Assembly (NCBI RefSeq): GCF_000711735.1
Contig: NZ_JONL01000003.1
Location: 186,001-250,000 of the forward strand
Source: Maridesulfovibrio frigidus DSM 17176
Lineage (GTDB): Bacteria > Desulfobacterota > Desulfovibrionia > Desulfovibrionales > Desulfovibrionaceae
DNA length: 64,000 nt
Reading direction: 5' to 3'
This document shows positions 44,612 to 53,109 of the stretch, piece by piece. Both the position numbers and the translations under genes were made by a program. How positions within the stretch are numbered: the stretch's first letter is position 1; each line of letters starts with the position of its first letter. The notes under the pieces are model-generated. The model made no database searches, was not told the DNA's origin, and saw only the letters and a program-made list of their open reading frames with translations.

Positions 44612-45823
44612 ATGGCACTGACAGATGCGAAAGTTAAAGCTGTTAAACCTACGATTAAAGAACAAACATTGAATGATGGCGAAGGTTTATCTCTTGTTGT
44701 TAGCCCTAGTGGGCGCAAGTGGTGGCGGTTCCGTTACCAGATGAATGGGAAACGGACGATGCTTTCTCTTGGCACATATCCCTACATTACCCTCCAAGAA
44801 GCTCGTCTCAAACGGGGAGAGCTCAAGTCTCAAGTTGCCAAGGGCATTGATCCTTCAAAAAAGCGCAAAGAAGATCAGCGTAGAACCAGTGCGACTGAAG
44901 GATTTGAAGCGATTAGCCGAGAATGGTTTGGCAAGCAGGAACTCGGATGGAGTGAGCGTCATGCCAAGACAACCATGGAACGGATGGAAAAGAATATCTT
45001 CCCCTTCATCGGAAGTCGTCCTATTTCGGAGCTCGGGGTCCAAGATATGCTTAGCGTTACCCAACGCTGCGAGAAGCGCGGAGCAGTCGAAACAGCGAGA
45101 AGAATTCGTCAGATTATGTCTCAAATATTCCGTTATGCGGTTGCGGCTGGTCGAGTCGAGCGTGATCCCGCCGCGGACATAAAAGGGACAATTCCACCAG
45201 CGCGAAAAGTAAAACATTTCCCCTCGATTACTGATCCTAAAAAAATAGGGCCTCTCTTAAGAGCTATAGATGAGTTCTATGGCACTTTGGTTGTTCATTG
45301 CGCCCTCCGTTTAGCTCCATTGGTTTTCGTGCGTCCAGGCGAGCTAAGAACGGCTGAGTGGAGTGAGATAGACTTTGATGGCTGTGAATGGCGTATACCT
45401 GAGGAAAAGATGAAGGGCGGGGCCGTTCATATTGTACCTTTGTCACATCAAGCTGTTGATATTTTCAAAGAAGTTTATCAGTTGACTGGACCGTCTGGTT
45501 ATATTTTCCCCAGTATCAGGACAACGACTCGTCCGATGTCAGAGAATACTATCAACGTAAGTCTTCGCCGTATTGGTTACGATAAGACCGAAATGACTGG
45601 ACATGGCTTTCGGTCTATGGCCTCCACTCTTTTGAATGAACATGGTTGGAACAAAGACGCTATTGAACGACAGTTAGCCCATACTCCAAAGGATAAAGTT
45701 AGGGCTAGTTACAACTATGCAGAGCATTTACTTGAACGTAGGAAGATGATGCAGGCGTGGGCAAATTATTTGGATAGTTTGAAGTTTGGTGGAAAAGTTG
45801 TTCCGTTGTTTTCTGATATTTAA
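44612..45823 (+). CDS. int: P4-type tyrosine integrase
   Basis: Site-specific recombinase that inserts and excises the element at the tRNA-Ser 3' end. It has 403 residues. The N-terminal DUF4102 arm-binding domain begins MALTDAKVKAVKP and has GLSLVVSPSGRKWWRFRY and SLGTYPYITLQEAR. The core-binding domain is about 100-190. The catalytic set is Arg in RPGELRTAEW (about 240), His-x-x-Arg in GHGFRSMAS (about 330), a further His in AHTPKDKVR and the nucleophile Tyr in SYNYAEH (about 367). GGAG precedes ATG 44612. It lies directly beside attL, as usual. Confidence 0.95.
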   Translation: MALTDAKVKAVKPTIKEQTLNDGEGLSLVVSPSGRKWWRFRYQMNGKRTMLSLGTYPYITLQEARLKRGELKSQVAKGIDPSKKRKEDQRRTSATEGFEAISREWFGKQELGWSERHAKTTMERMEKNIFPFIGSRPISELGVQDMLSVTQRCEKRGAVETARRIRQIMSQIFRYAVAAGRVERDPAADIKGTIPPARKVKHFPSITDPKKIGPLLRAIDEFYGTLVVHCALRLAPLVFVRPGELRTAEWSEIDFDGCEWRIPEEKMKGGAVHIVPLSHQAVDIFKEVYQLTGPSGYIFPSIRTTTRPMSENTINVSLRRIGYDKTEMTGHGFRSMASTLLNEHGWNKDAIERQLAHTPKDKVRASYNYAEHLLERRKMMQAWANYLDSLKFGGKVVPLFSDI

Positions 45824-45836
45824 AATAGAGGTTGCT

Positions 45837-46577
45837 ATGAGTGAAAATTTTATACCGCCTTTTCTCCCCAAAGGCATGTTTTGGGCCATTCCTAATGTAG
45901 AAGAACTCCCTGAGATTGATTTTGATGGAATAGGGAAAAAAAACAATTTAGATATTAACGAAAATATATGTTTTCATATCAAAGGAGCACTAGCTGAATA
46001 CATTTCTCAGGTAAGGAGTTTCGGGAATCGGCCTCCTAGAGTTGAGCAGATCAAACAGCTTAAGAAGGTAGAAAAGGCCTGTAAATTGATCCGGCCTTTT
46101 CTCGAATTAGATACCCCAGGGGTTTTAGATGCTGGTGAATATGATCAGGTAAAGCAATTTCTTTATGAATGTGTGATACCTAAAGTTGGGTGCTTTATCG
46201 ATGATGAGTTGCCTGGATCGCCACGCTTAATAATTAAAGAGAATGAGCGAGGGCCAATTAAGCTTGAAGGGAAGTGTGTTGCTGATTATTTGGGGTTATG
46301 TGTAGACAGGATCCAACAGGAATTGAGTACTCCTGCTAAGCGTGGGCGTCGTGAAAACTTTCAAATAAGACGTTGTTTGATATCTCTTCATCAATGTTAT
46401 TTTTTGGCGGGGGGAGATGGTCGTGGGGCAGAGCGTAACGGGAGGTTTAAAGGTCCGTTTCTAACTTTTGCAAAAATGCTGCTTGACTATACGAAAGTGC
46501 CTCTTGGCTTAACTGATGATCCATATGCAGAGTCTACTCTAGGGACTCTTGTTATCAATAAATATCAATTAAAATAA
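45837..46577 (+). CDS. Unknown protein encoded beside the integrase
   Basis: A 246-residue protein with GAGG five bases before ATG 45837. It is soluble and mixed in composition. The N-terminus (MSENFIPPFLPKGMFW) is hydrophobic-proline; the middle has ENERGPIKLEGKCVADYLGLCVDRIQQEL, represented by KLEGKCVADYLGLCV, and the C-terminal part (RCLISLHQCYFLAGGDGRGAERNGRFKGPFLTFAKMLLD) looks like a small folded unit. No nuclease, helicase or DNA-binding motif is evident. It begins 13 bp after the integrase stop and ends before a hairpin, so it is cotranscribed with int and may affect its activity. Confidence 0.6.
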   Translation: MSENFIPPFLPKGMFWAIPNVEELPEIDFDGIGKKNNLDINENICFHIKGALAEYISQVRSFGNRPPRVEQIKQLKKVEKACKLIRPFLELDTPGVLDAGEYDQVKQFLYECVIPKVGCFIDDELPGSPRLIIKENERGPIKLEGKCVADYLGLCVDRIQQELSTPAKRGRRENFQIRRCLISLHQCYFLAGGDGRGAERNGRFKGPFLTFAKMLLDYTKVPLGLTDDPYAESTLGTLVINKYQLK

Positions 46578-46593
46578 CAAAAAAATACCCATA

Positions 46594-46635
46594 AGCAGCC
46601 GATATATTAGTTTATATCGGCTGCAAGCATTTTAA
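46594..46635 (+). terminator. Hairpin after the int operon
   Basis: GCAGCCGATATA (46595-46606) pairs perfectly with TATATCGGCTGC (46613-46624), followed by AAGCATTTTAATTA. A long stem with a weak T tract. Confidence 0.6.
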
Positions 46636-46713
46636 TTATGTAAAAATAAAGCGAATTGAAATGTTATCAATAATTTTCTGCTAGCCATATGCTCTCCTTT
46701 ACACAGTCACGAC

Positions 46714-46726
46714 ACACCAGTGGTGT
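46714..46726. promoter_or_regulatory. Palindrome before alpA, possible operator
   Basis: ACACCA-G-TGGTGT is a perfect 6+1+6 palindrome ending ten bases before the alpA ribosome site. Autoregulation or excision control is a guess. Confidence 0.3.
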
Positions 46727-46746
46727 CACAGAAAAAGGAGAAGAAT

Positions 46747-46950
46747 ATGGCAGGTCTTCCGAAAGAAGGTTTTGTCCGTCTGAAACAGATTTTATGTGTC
46801 TTTCCAGTCAGTGAAAGTCATTGGTTACGGGGTGTTAAGTCCGGAAAGTATCCATCTTCAATTGCGCTAACTTCAAAAACTGTCGCATGGCGTGTTGAGG
46901 ATATCCGGAAGCTTCTTGAGTCTCTCTCCAAAAGCGAGAGCGACTCATGA
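46747..46950 (+). CDS. alpA: AlpA-family excisionase/regulator
   Basis: A small DNA-binding protein of 67 residues with a MerR-like winged helix: FVRLKQILCVFPVSESHWLRGVKSGKYPSS is represented by VRLKQILCVFPVSESHWLR, then TVAWRVEDIRKLLESL, matching the AlpA pattern (xWLxxxxxGxFPxPxxL...WxxxDIxxWL). AlpA proteins activate or assist excision of P4-like elements. ATG 46747 has AAGGAG upstream; the upstream in-frame codons lack one. It stands alone between the integrase unit and the mobilization genes and ends before a strong terminator. Confidence 0.8.
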   Translation: MAGLPKEGFVRLKQILCVFPVSESHWLRGVKSGKYPSSIALTSKTVAWRVEDIRKLLESLSKSESDS

Positions 46951-46969
46951 CTCATTTCAATCTAATCCC

Positions 46970-47013
46970 AAAAATAGAGAAGAGGAAGGTTGCTTTCTCT
47001 TCTCTATTTTTCT
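46970..47013 (+). terminator. Strong terminator after alpA
   Basis: A 15-bp perfect stem AAAAATAGAGAAGAG (46970-46984) / complement (46997-47011), ending in TTTTT. Confidence 0.85.
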
Positions 47014-47099
47014 CCAGAGCCTATAAAAACCAATCCACCCTGCCTCATAATAAAGAGGATTTGTTTTTCCACACCTGACGCACCCTGATGATGCTTCTG

Positions 47100-47295
47100 C
47101 AAATTATTGGAAACCGCGGGAGTCTTATTTTTAGCGGTATACCATGTGAAATCAGCAGAAATCAGCTAGAGAAAGCAATTGAACTCATCGCAAGCTATAA
47201 GCGCTATTTATTAGTGTGGATTCAGTGAAAAGCAGTGAAAAACATAATGAACTGCATTTTATCATACCTCAAAAACAGTTCATTTAATCCTATTT
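47100..47295. other. Candidate origin of transfer (oriT) region
   Basis: The 360-bp gap before the mobilization genes holds paired direct repeats (GAAATCAGC twice near 47149-47168; CAGTGAAAA twice near 47223-47243), an AGCGCT palindrome near 47200, a GTGTGG run at 47215-47220 that recalls the F-plasmid nic context, and an inverted repeat TGAACTG/CAGTTCA near 47248-47283. Position, repeats and the downstream MobF relaxase support an oriT; the nic site itself is inferred. Confidence 0.4.
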
Positions 47296-47310
47296 TAGAA
47301 GGGCGTAAAG

Positions 47311-47577
47311 ATGAAGACTATATCTATTCGGTTGTCAGACCATGAACACAGAAAACTTATACAACAGGCAGAGAAGCTCGGAACGACAATTACCGACCTT
47401 ATACGTGATGCGGCAAAGAAGGCGGCAGACAATTCAGAAGATGAAATCAAAAAAATGGTTTTGGACAGCGAATCCAGAACTGCGGAAAGAATTTGCGATT
47501 TTCGCAAAAATCTTGTCGCCGAGTTCAGTTCTCAGCAACAGCAGATGAAAAAAAAGGCAGGTGAGTATAATGGCTAA
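47311..47577 (+). CDS. Ribbon-helix-helix relaxosome accessory protein
   Basis: An 88-residue protein whose N-terminus fits a ribbon-helix-helix DNA-binding fold: MKTISIRLSDHEHRKLIQQAEKLGTTITDLIRDA is represented by ISIRLSDHEHRKLIQQ, with a beta strand then two helices. The C-terminal half is a charged coil (ESRTAERICDFRKNLVAEF, Gln-rich end). Such proteins (MobC/TraY/TrwA-like) bind oriT beside the relaxase; that role is inferred from its place just after the oriT-like region and 7 bases overlapping the coupling protein start. It may also repress its own operon. Confidence 0.72.
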   Translation: MKTISIRLSDHEHRKLIQQAEKLGTTITDLIRDAAKKAADNSEDEIKKMVLDSESRTAERICDFRKNLVAEFSSQQQQMKKKAGEYNG

Positions 47578-49462
47578 CAAGGAAGCCTCGGGAGAATTAA
47601 TCCCTCAGCGAGAATTAGACTATTTTATCATTGTGTTTGTCGTATTATCTGTTGTGTTACCTGTGATGATTATTTGTCTGGCTGGTTTTTTTCAACCATA
47701 TGGTTTGTCGTCAAAATCATTTTTTATGCTTTTTTGTGGAGCAGGAGCCCATAAATTTGTAGGAACTTCATGGTCATATGAGGCCGCAATGACTTGGTGG
47801 CGAGCTGGTTTGTGGCCTCATGTTGCTTATGTCTTTTACGGTGTAGTTATTTTTTCAGGTATTATTGCTCTATGGTTAGCTGAGTTTGCTAGCCGTCCAC
47901 CAGCAAAAATTAGACACATTTTAGGTTCGCGGTTTTATGGGTTTTATGAAGGTTCTAGAAAAGCTGAGAAAGCAGTCGTGAAAGCCTTGAAGGGCGAAAT
48001 CAAGTTTTCTGGCAAAGGGCTAAACATTCACCCCTCGGTCTCTATTTCTCGCGATCGCGAGACTCGGCACTTTCTTATAATAGGCTCAACAGGAGGTGGT
48101 AAAACTACGATAATAATTCCAATGGTTAAGCAGATTCAAGAACGCGGAGATATAATTATAATATTTGATAATAAAGGGGAGTTTACGGGCCTGCTGCCTG
48201 GGGTAATCATGGCGCCTTGGGATGATCGTTGTATCGGGTGGGCTGTTGGAGCAGATATTGTAAATAAGCAGGACGCAGAAACACTCGCAGCCCGATTGAT
48301 TCATGAGAACGGTAATGAGCCTATGTGGGCTCAAGGTGCCCAGATGATTCTAGTGGCATTTATAGTTAAAGCCCAACAGGAAAAAAGTAAAAAATGGGAT
48401 TTTTTAGATATTATCAACGATCTAAAATCATCCGACAGTAATAGGATTAAGCAAGTCGTCGATGTGCATAATCCTTTGGCTTCTATGCTTGTGGCTGATC
48501 CCGGGTCAAAAACAACCCTTAGTTTTTTGGTTCAAGTTATGGCTTGTATGGCTCCTGTCGCGGCTTTGGCAGAAGCTTGGAAAGGTAGGGATAAAGTTTC
48601 ATTCAGACGCTGGTTGACAGGGAATATACGTGCAGGAAAAGACAACACAATAATATTGCAGAGCAATAGTAGGTACTCCGAAACGACTAAGGCATATTTG
48701 CATAGTATTATACAAACACTCGCCTCAATTATTAATTCTCCTGAATTATCAAATTCTAGGGATAGAAGGATTTGGCTCATTCTAGATGAAGTTCCGCAGC
48801 TCGGCGAGATGGTTGAATTATCTGAGTTTCTTGAAATTGGGAGGTCGAAGGGCTGCTGTGTTATTCTCGGAGTTCAAAGCATTTCACAAGTTAAGGAGAT
48901 TTATTCTGACAATGTTGCAGATTCGTGGCTTTCGATGATTGGCACAACTATTTTGTGTCGGACACAAGGGAAAGATTCTCCCAGATGGCTCTCGGAGCTG
49001 ATAGGCAATCGTAAAATAGAAAAATTAACTGTCTCAACATCGTTTTCCGATACTCCTGCAGGAGGAGGTAACGCACAGCAGTTTACTAAAAATTATAGCT
49101 ATCAGGAAAAGGATGAGCCCGTTGTTCCGTCTCAAATTATTTCGTCTAGCAAGGAACTAGGTCCATGGAATAATAAAGGATTACGGGCGATTTTGCATAC
49201 CAACACAGATGTTGTTTGCCGTCTGATCTGGCCTTTCGAAAAGCATAGTAAAATACGTCCTGCCGTTGTGGCTAGGAAGGAATCCGCAAAGTTAGAGGAG
49301 GCAATAAGGTGTGTAAGCAATCGAGATTCTGAAGGGGCTAGTCAGCAGGAAAATGCAGGTCCTAATGAAGGGAAAAAGGGGAAGGTAAAAACTATGTCTG
49401 TTCTTGATGAATTGGCTGAATTGACTGGCTTTTCAGACGATGATCAGGAGGGCAGGAAATAA
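47570..49462 (+). CDS. Type IV coupling protein (TraD/TrwB family)
   Basis: Hexameric inner-membrane ATPase that links the relaxosome to a secretion channel. ATG 47570 gives 630 residues. Two N-terminal membrane spans lie at about 20-45 and 90-112, with a periplasmic loop between. The Walker A is GSTGGGKTT (about 172-180), Walker B is LILDEVPQL (about 403), with VILGVQSISQVKEIY after it as in TraD/TrwB. The C-terminus is acidic and disordered (about 560-630). It overlaps the RHH gene by 8 bp and the relaxase start by one base (TAATG). An integrated element without other transfer genes yet with its own coupling protein is notable. Confidence 0.88.
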   Translation: MANKEASGELIPQRELDYFIIVFVVLSVVLPVMIICLAGFFQPYGLSSKSFFMLFCGAGAHKFVGTSWSYEAAMTWWRAGLWPHVAYVFYGVVIFSGIIALWLAEFASRPPAKIRHILGSRFYGFYEGSRKAEKAVVKALKGEIKFSGKGLNIHPSVSISRDRETRHFLIIGSTGGGKTTIIIPMVKQIQERGDIIIIFDNKGEFTGLLPGVIMAPWDDRCIGWAVGADIVNKQDAETLAARLIHENGNEPMWAQGAQMILVAFIVKAQQEKSKKWDFLDIINDLKSSDSNRIKQVVDVHNPLASMLVADPGSKTTLSFLVQVMACMAPVAALAEAWKGRDKVSFRRWLTGNIRAGKDNTIILQSNSRYSETTKAYLHSIIQTLASIINSPELSNSRDRRIWLILDEVPQLGEMVELSEFLEIGRSKGCCVILGVQSISQVKEIYSDNVADSWLSMIGTTILCRTQGKDSPRWLSELIGNRKIEKLTVSTSFSDTPAGGGNAQQFTKNYSYQEKDEPVVPSQIISSSKELGPWNNKGLRAILHTNTDVVCRLIWPFEKHSKIRPAVVARKESAKLEEAIRCVSNRDSEGASQQENAGPNEGKKGKVKTMSVLDELAELTGFSDDDQEGRK

Positions 49463-51960
49463 TGCTTTCAATCTGCCGTATGAGCATTGGAAGCTACGAT
49501 TACTATACTTCTTTAGCTAAAGAAGACTACTACACCCAGGGGGGAGAACCCCCTGGGCAGTGGTTTGGTAAGAGTGCAGATATCTTACAGCTGTCCGGGC
49601 AAGTCGATAATGATCATCTAAAGGCTGTTCTTCGGGGGATATCCCCTGATGGGAAAAAGTTGGTCCAGAATGCTGGTGAAAAGCGACAACCAGGGCAGGA
49701 TTTCACTTTTTCGGCTCCTAAGAGTATTTCTGTTGTCTGGGCCAATTCTGACCTGAAAATGCGGCAAATGATTCAGCAGGCGCAGAGTCGTGCAGTTGAT
49801 AAAGCTCTTGAACGAATCGAGGAGCTTACCCTTACCCGACGCGGTAAAGGCGGTCACATTAAAGAAAACCCGATTGGCATTGTGGCGGCAAAATTCGAAC
49901 ACTCAACCAGTCGTGCGCAAGATCCGCAGTTACATACTCATTGTGTGGTGGCTAATCTTGTAAATCGTGAAGATGGCACTTGGGGAGGGATGGAGTCTAC
50001 TCTTCAGTATCAGCATAAGATTGCCTTGGGGGCTTTATATCGTTGCGAGTTGGCGGCGGGGCTCCAAAAGCTTGGATTTCAGGTGCAGAGAAACGGAGAC
50101 TCTTTTGAGATAGCAGGGGTTGGAAAAGATATAATTGACTATTTCTCTACCCGTAGAGAGGAGATTGAAAAATCTCTTGCAACCAAAGGATTGACTGGAG
50201 CCAGAGCCTCTGAAATTGCAGCTCTGGATACCCGTCAAGTTAAGGAGATGCAAAGCCGCGCAGTCCTTTTTAAGGAGTGGAAAGAAGTTTCGCGTGAATT
50301 GGGTTTTGATCTTTCGGACGTGCTGAATAGAGCTGAACCAAGTAAAGAATTAGAAAATACCAAAAGTATCGAGATTCTTTTCGAAAATTTGACCGAGAAG
50401 AAAAGTACATTTTCTGGAGCTGATATTTGGAAAAACGTTGCTATTGATGGGCAAGGCCATCTTAACGCGGATAGTGTGCGCAAGCGTGTTAGCGAGTGTC
50501 TGGAAAGTTCTGAAATTGTATCGCTTAGGAATGAAAAGACCGGAACTATTCGCTACTCGACTCGTAAACGAGTTGAGCTTGAAAAGCGTATGGTTGAGTC
50601 TTTTGAAAAAAGGAAAGGTGAGGACTCTCATAGGGTGTCGGAACAGGCCGTGAAAAAGGCTCTCGTTAGTCGTTCTCTTACTCCTGAGCAGGAAGATGCT
50701 TTCAAGAGAATAACCCAAGGCGAAAATTCTATAGAACTACTACAGGGGCATGCAGGAACAGGGAAAAGCTATTTGTTAGGTGCTGCTAGAGAAGTCTGGG
50801 AAGAAAGTGGATACTGTGTCAAAGGCTGCGCTTTAGTTGGGAAAGCTGCGCAGGGCCTTGAAGAAGGTTCCGGTATTGAATCACAAACCCTGCATTCATT
50901 TCTATATGAGTTAGAAGAGAGGCGTACCGTCCTTGGTGAAAAGTTCATCTTGGTTTTGGATGAAGCAGGTATGGTCGGCTCTGTGCAGATGGAAGATCTA
51001 TTAACAAGGGCTGAACAAGCTGGTTCAAAAGTGGTTCTTATTGGCGATTCTAAACAGCTCCAACCAGTGAATGGGGGCGGTTCTTTTGCCGCACTTTGGG
51101 AGCGTGATAATAATCAGCTAGAAATAACGGACGTTTTCCGTCTCAAAGAAGTTTGGCAGCAAGAAGCTGCATTGAAGATCCGTGAAGGAAAAAGTCTGGA
51201 AGCTTTGGAAATGTACGGTAATAATGAGTGTCTTTCGATCGCAGATGACCGCAAACAAGCTATTAACTTAATGGTTAAGGATTGGAGCCAGCTATACAAC
51301 CAAGATAAGCCCGGAGATTCAATCATGCTTGCTTCAACCAATTGGGAGGTGAATTCGATAAATGATTGGGCGCGTCAGCATTTACAGGACGAAGGAAAGC
51401 TCGGTCCCGTTTCAGCAAATTTCCATAGTGAATCACAAGGACAGGATATTAAACTAGCAGAAAAAGATCGAATCGTTTTTTTGAAAAATAGCAAAGAATT
51501 AGGAGTCAAAAACGGGACTCTTGCTCAAGTTGAGTTTGTAGCAAAGGCAGAAGGTGGCACTTATGTTCATGCCCGCACAGATGATGGCAAGTCTGTTAAG
51601 TTTTCAGATAGAGAGTACGGGCATATTCAATATGGGTATGCCGTCACCACCCACAAAAGTCAGGGTGTTACCGTCGATAGGTCTTATGTCCTGGGTGGTG
51701 GCCCTATGGTTTCCCAAGAAATGGCATACGTACAGGCAACGCGCCAACGTCATGAGGTTAACTGGTACTTTTCAAAAGATGATCCTGAAGTATCCTTTTC
51801 TAAAGGAGGTCTTGCAAAGGTGTTGGAAGAGACTTCTAAGAAGATGGATCGTTCTCAGGGAAAAGATACAACGTTGGATTACTCCATTGAAAAGCAAGTA
51901 GAAACAGATAAACTTTCAAAGCAATTATCACAGAATTATGAGTTTACTCTTTCACGCTAA
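49462..51960 (+). CDS. MobF-family conjugative relaxase-helicase (TrwC/TraI-like)
   Basis: Nicks oriT, stays bound to the 5' end and unwinds the plasmid-like DNA. It has 832 residues, shorter than TrwC (966). The N-terminal relaxase domain begins MLSICRMSIGSYDYYTSL with the paired tyrosines (YDYY and EDYY) of MobF, and the HUH metal site is in DPQLHTHCVV (about 157-159). The helicase domain is RecD-like: GHAGTGKSYLLG is Walker A (about 430), LVLDEAGMVGS Walker B, VLIGDSKQLQPV motif III, and YGYAVTTHKSQGVTVDRSYV near the C-terminus. It is coupled to the T4CP by a one-base overlap. Confidence 0.93.
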   Translation: MLSICRMSIGSYDYYTSLAKEDYYTQGGEPPGQWFGKSADILQLSGQVDNDHLKAVLRGISPDGKKLVQNAGEKRQPGQDFTFSAPKSISVVWANSDLKMRQMIQQAQSRAVDKALERIEELTLTRRGKGGHIKENPIGIVAAKFEHSTSRAQDPQLHTHCVVANLVNREDGTWGGMESTLQYQHKIALGALYRCELAAGLQKLGFQVQRNGDSFEIAGVGKDIIDYFSTRREEIEKSLATKGLTGARASEIAALDTRQVKEMQSRAVLFKEWKEVSRELGFDLSDVLNRAEPSKELENTKSIEILFENLTEKKSTFSGADIWKNVAIDGQGHLNADSVRKRVSECLESSEIVSLRNEKTGTIRYSTRKRVELEKRMVESFEKRKGEDSHRVSEQAVKKALVSRSLTPEQEDAFKRITQGENSIELLQGHAGTGKSYLLGAAREVWEESGYCVKGCALVGKAAQGLEEGSGIESQTLHSFLYELEERRTVLGEKFILVLDEAGMVGSVQMEDLLTRAEQAGSKVVLIGDSKQLQPVNGGGSFAALWERDNNQLEITDVFRLKEVWQQEAALKIREGKSLEALEMYGNNECLSIADDRKQAINLMVKDWSQLYNQDKPGDSIMLASTNWEVNSINDWARQHLQDEGKLGPVSANFHSESQGQDIKLAEKDRIVFLKNSKELGVKNGTLAQVEFVAKAEGGTYVHARTDDGKSVKFSDREYGHIQYGYAVTTHKSQGVTVDRSYVLGGGPMVSQEMAYVQATRQRHEVNWYFSKDDPEVSFSKGGLAKVLEETSKKMDRSQGKDTTLDYSIEKQVETDKLSKQLSQNYEFTLSR

Positions 51961-52077
51961 TTTTTTCAAGAAATATTGTTAGCACTAATTTGTGAAATTA
52001 TTGATGTGTGGCGTGAGTCTCTATTTTGATCGTGAGAAGTTATAAAAAAACTAAAAAGGTCTATGGACATACTTATT

Positions 52078-52105
52078 TTGATGATTATCATGTCACTTGA
52101 ATAAT
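52078..52105 (+). promoter_or_regulatory. Promoter candidate of the CBASS operon with a palindrome
   Basis: TTGATG (52078-52083), 16-bp spacer, AATAAT (52100-52105). The perfect palindrome ATGATTATCAT (52081-52091) overlaps the -35 and spacer, so a repressor could sit there. Confidence 0.42.
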
Positions 52106-52125
52106 AAAGCTTAGGTGGTTTAAAC

Positions 52126-53109
52126 ATGACAACTGATTTTAAAAACGATCGATTTCAAATTCTTGCTCTAGACGGCGGAGGCATAAAAGGACTTTTTTCC
52201 GCTGCTATTCTCGCCCAACTTGAAAGTGATTTTTGTATACGTATTCAAGATCATTTCGATCTAATCGCGGGGACCTCCACTGGTGGGATTATAGCTCTTG
52301 GACTTGGTAAGGGGCTATCTCCCAAAGAACTCGTTGAGTTTTATATTCATGAAGGTCCTAATATTTTTCCTGATAGTTATCTTGATACTCCTCGTCATCT
52401 GGTTTCTTGTAAATATGGTAGCACCTCCCTCGAAGTGTGCCTGAAGAAGAATTTTGGAGATGTCATTTTGGGAGAGAGTGAAAGAGCATTAGTCATTCCA
52501 GCTTATAACATAAGTGAAGACGATGTTTATCTTTTCAAGACCCCCCATCACAAAGGGTTGAGAAGGGACTGGAAAGTTGAGATGTGGAAGGTGGCGATGG
52601 CTACCAGTGCTGCACCAACCTATTTCCCTGCATTTACAGGTGTGGACGATATGCGTTTGATCGATGGAGGAGTGTGGGCAAATAACCCGACTATGGTTGG
52701 TATTGCCGAAGCGAAAAATAAGCTTGATGTTCCACTTGAAGCGATACGTGTTTTTAATATTGGGACAACAGACGAGGTAAAAGGAAGGCCTGAAAATCTA
52801 GATAAGGGGGGCAGATGGCAGTGGAGATCTGAGGCCATTGAAGTCGTCCTTAGGGGGCAGAGCCTTGGAGCTTTTACCCACGCATGTCTTTTGCTTGGAA
52901 AGAATAACGTTGTTCGTCTTGACCCCCAGGTCCCAAATGGACATTTTGCTCTTGATAAAGTGTCAACTGAGGGATTGCTTGGTAAAGCGGCGCATTTTAG
53001 TCGCCATATTGGACCTAGTTTTGAGGCAAAATTTTTAAAACATACTGCACCAAAGTTTGTACCGTTGCACAGCTATACTAAGGAGGTCATAGATGGATCA
53101 GTTAGGTGA
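52126..53109 (+). CDS. capV: CBASS effector: patatin-like phospholipase (CapV type)
   Basis: Phospholipase that, in characterised CBASS systems, is switched on by a cyclic nucleotide and degrades the membrane of infected cells. It has 327 residues. LALDGGGIKGLFS (16-22) is the oxyanion glycine loop, GTSTGG (49-54) holds the nucleophile serine, and LIDGGVWANNP (DGG at 180-182) the catalytic aspartate, all three patatin motifs being intact. No transmembrane span is present, as in CapV. AGGTGG precedes ATG 52126. Its 3' end overlaps the CD-NTase start by 17 bp, so the effector and sensor are cotranslated. The specific activating nucleotide is not readable. Confidence 0.92.
   Translation: MTTDFKNDRFQILALDGGGIKGLFSAAILAQLESDFCIRIQDHFDLIAGTSTGGIIALGLGKGLSPKELVEFYIHEGPNIFPDSYLDTPRHLVSCKYGSTSLEVCLKKNFGDVILGESERALVIPAYNISEDDVYLFKTPHHKGLRRDWKVEMWKVAMATSAAPTYFPAFTGVDDMRLIDGGVWANNPTMVGIAEAKNKLDVPLEAIRVFNIGTTDEVKGRPENLDKGGRWQWRSEAIEVVLRGQSLGAFTHACLLLGKNNVVRLDPQVPNGHFALDKVSTEGLLGKAAHFSRHIGPSFEAKFLKHTAPKFVPLHSYTKEVIDGSVR

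Noticed and set aside
44275-44718. 147-codon minus-strand frame containing GGEGGIRTPGG
   Set aside because: It is the antisense of tRNA-Ser(TGA) and its flanks. This peptide is a well-known false translation of serine tRNA genes.
49462-51960. Reading the 832-residue protein as a chromosomal RecD2 helicase
   Set aside because: The N-terminal MobF tyrosines and HUH motif, and the overlap with a coupling protein gene, mark it as a relaxase.
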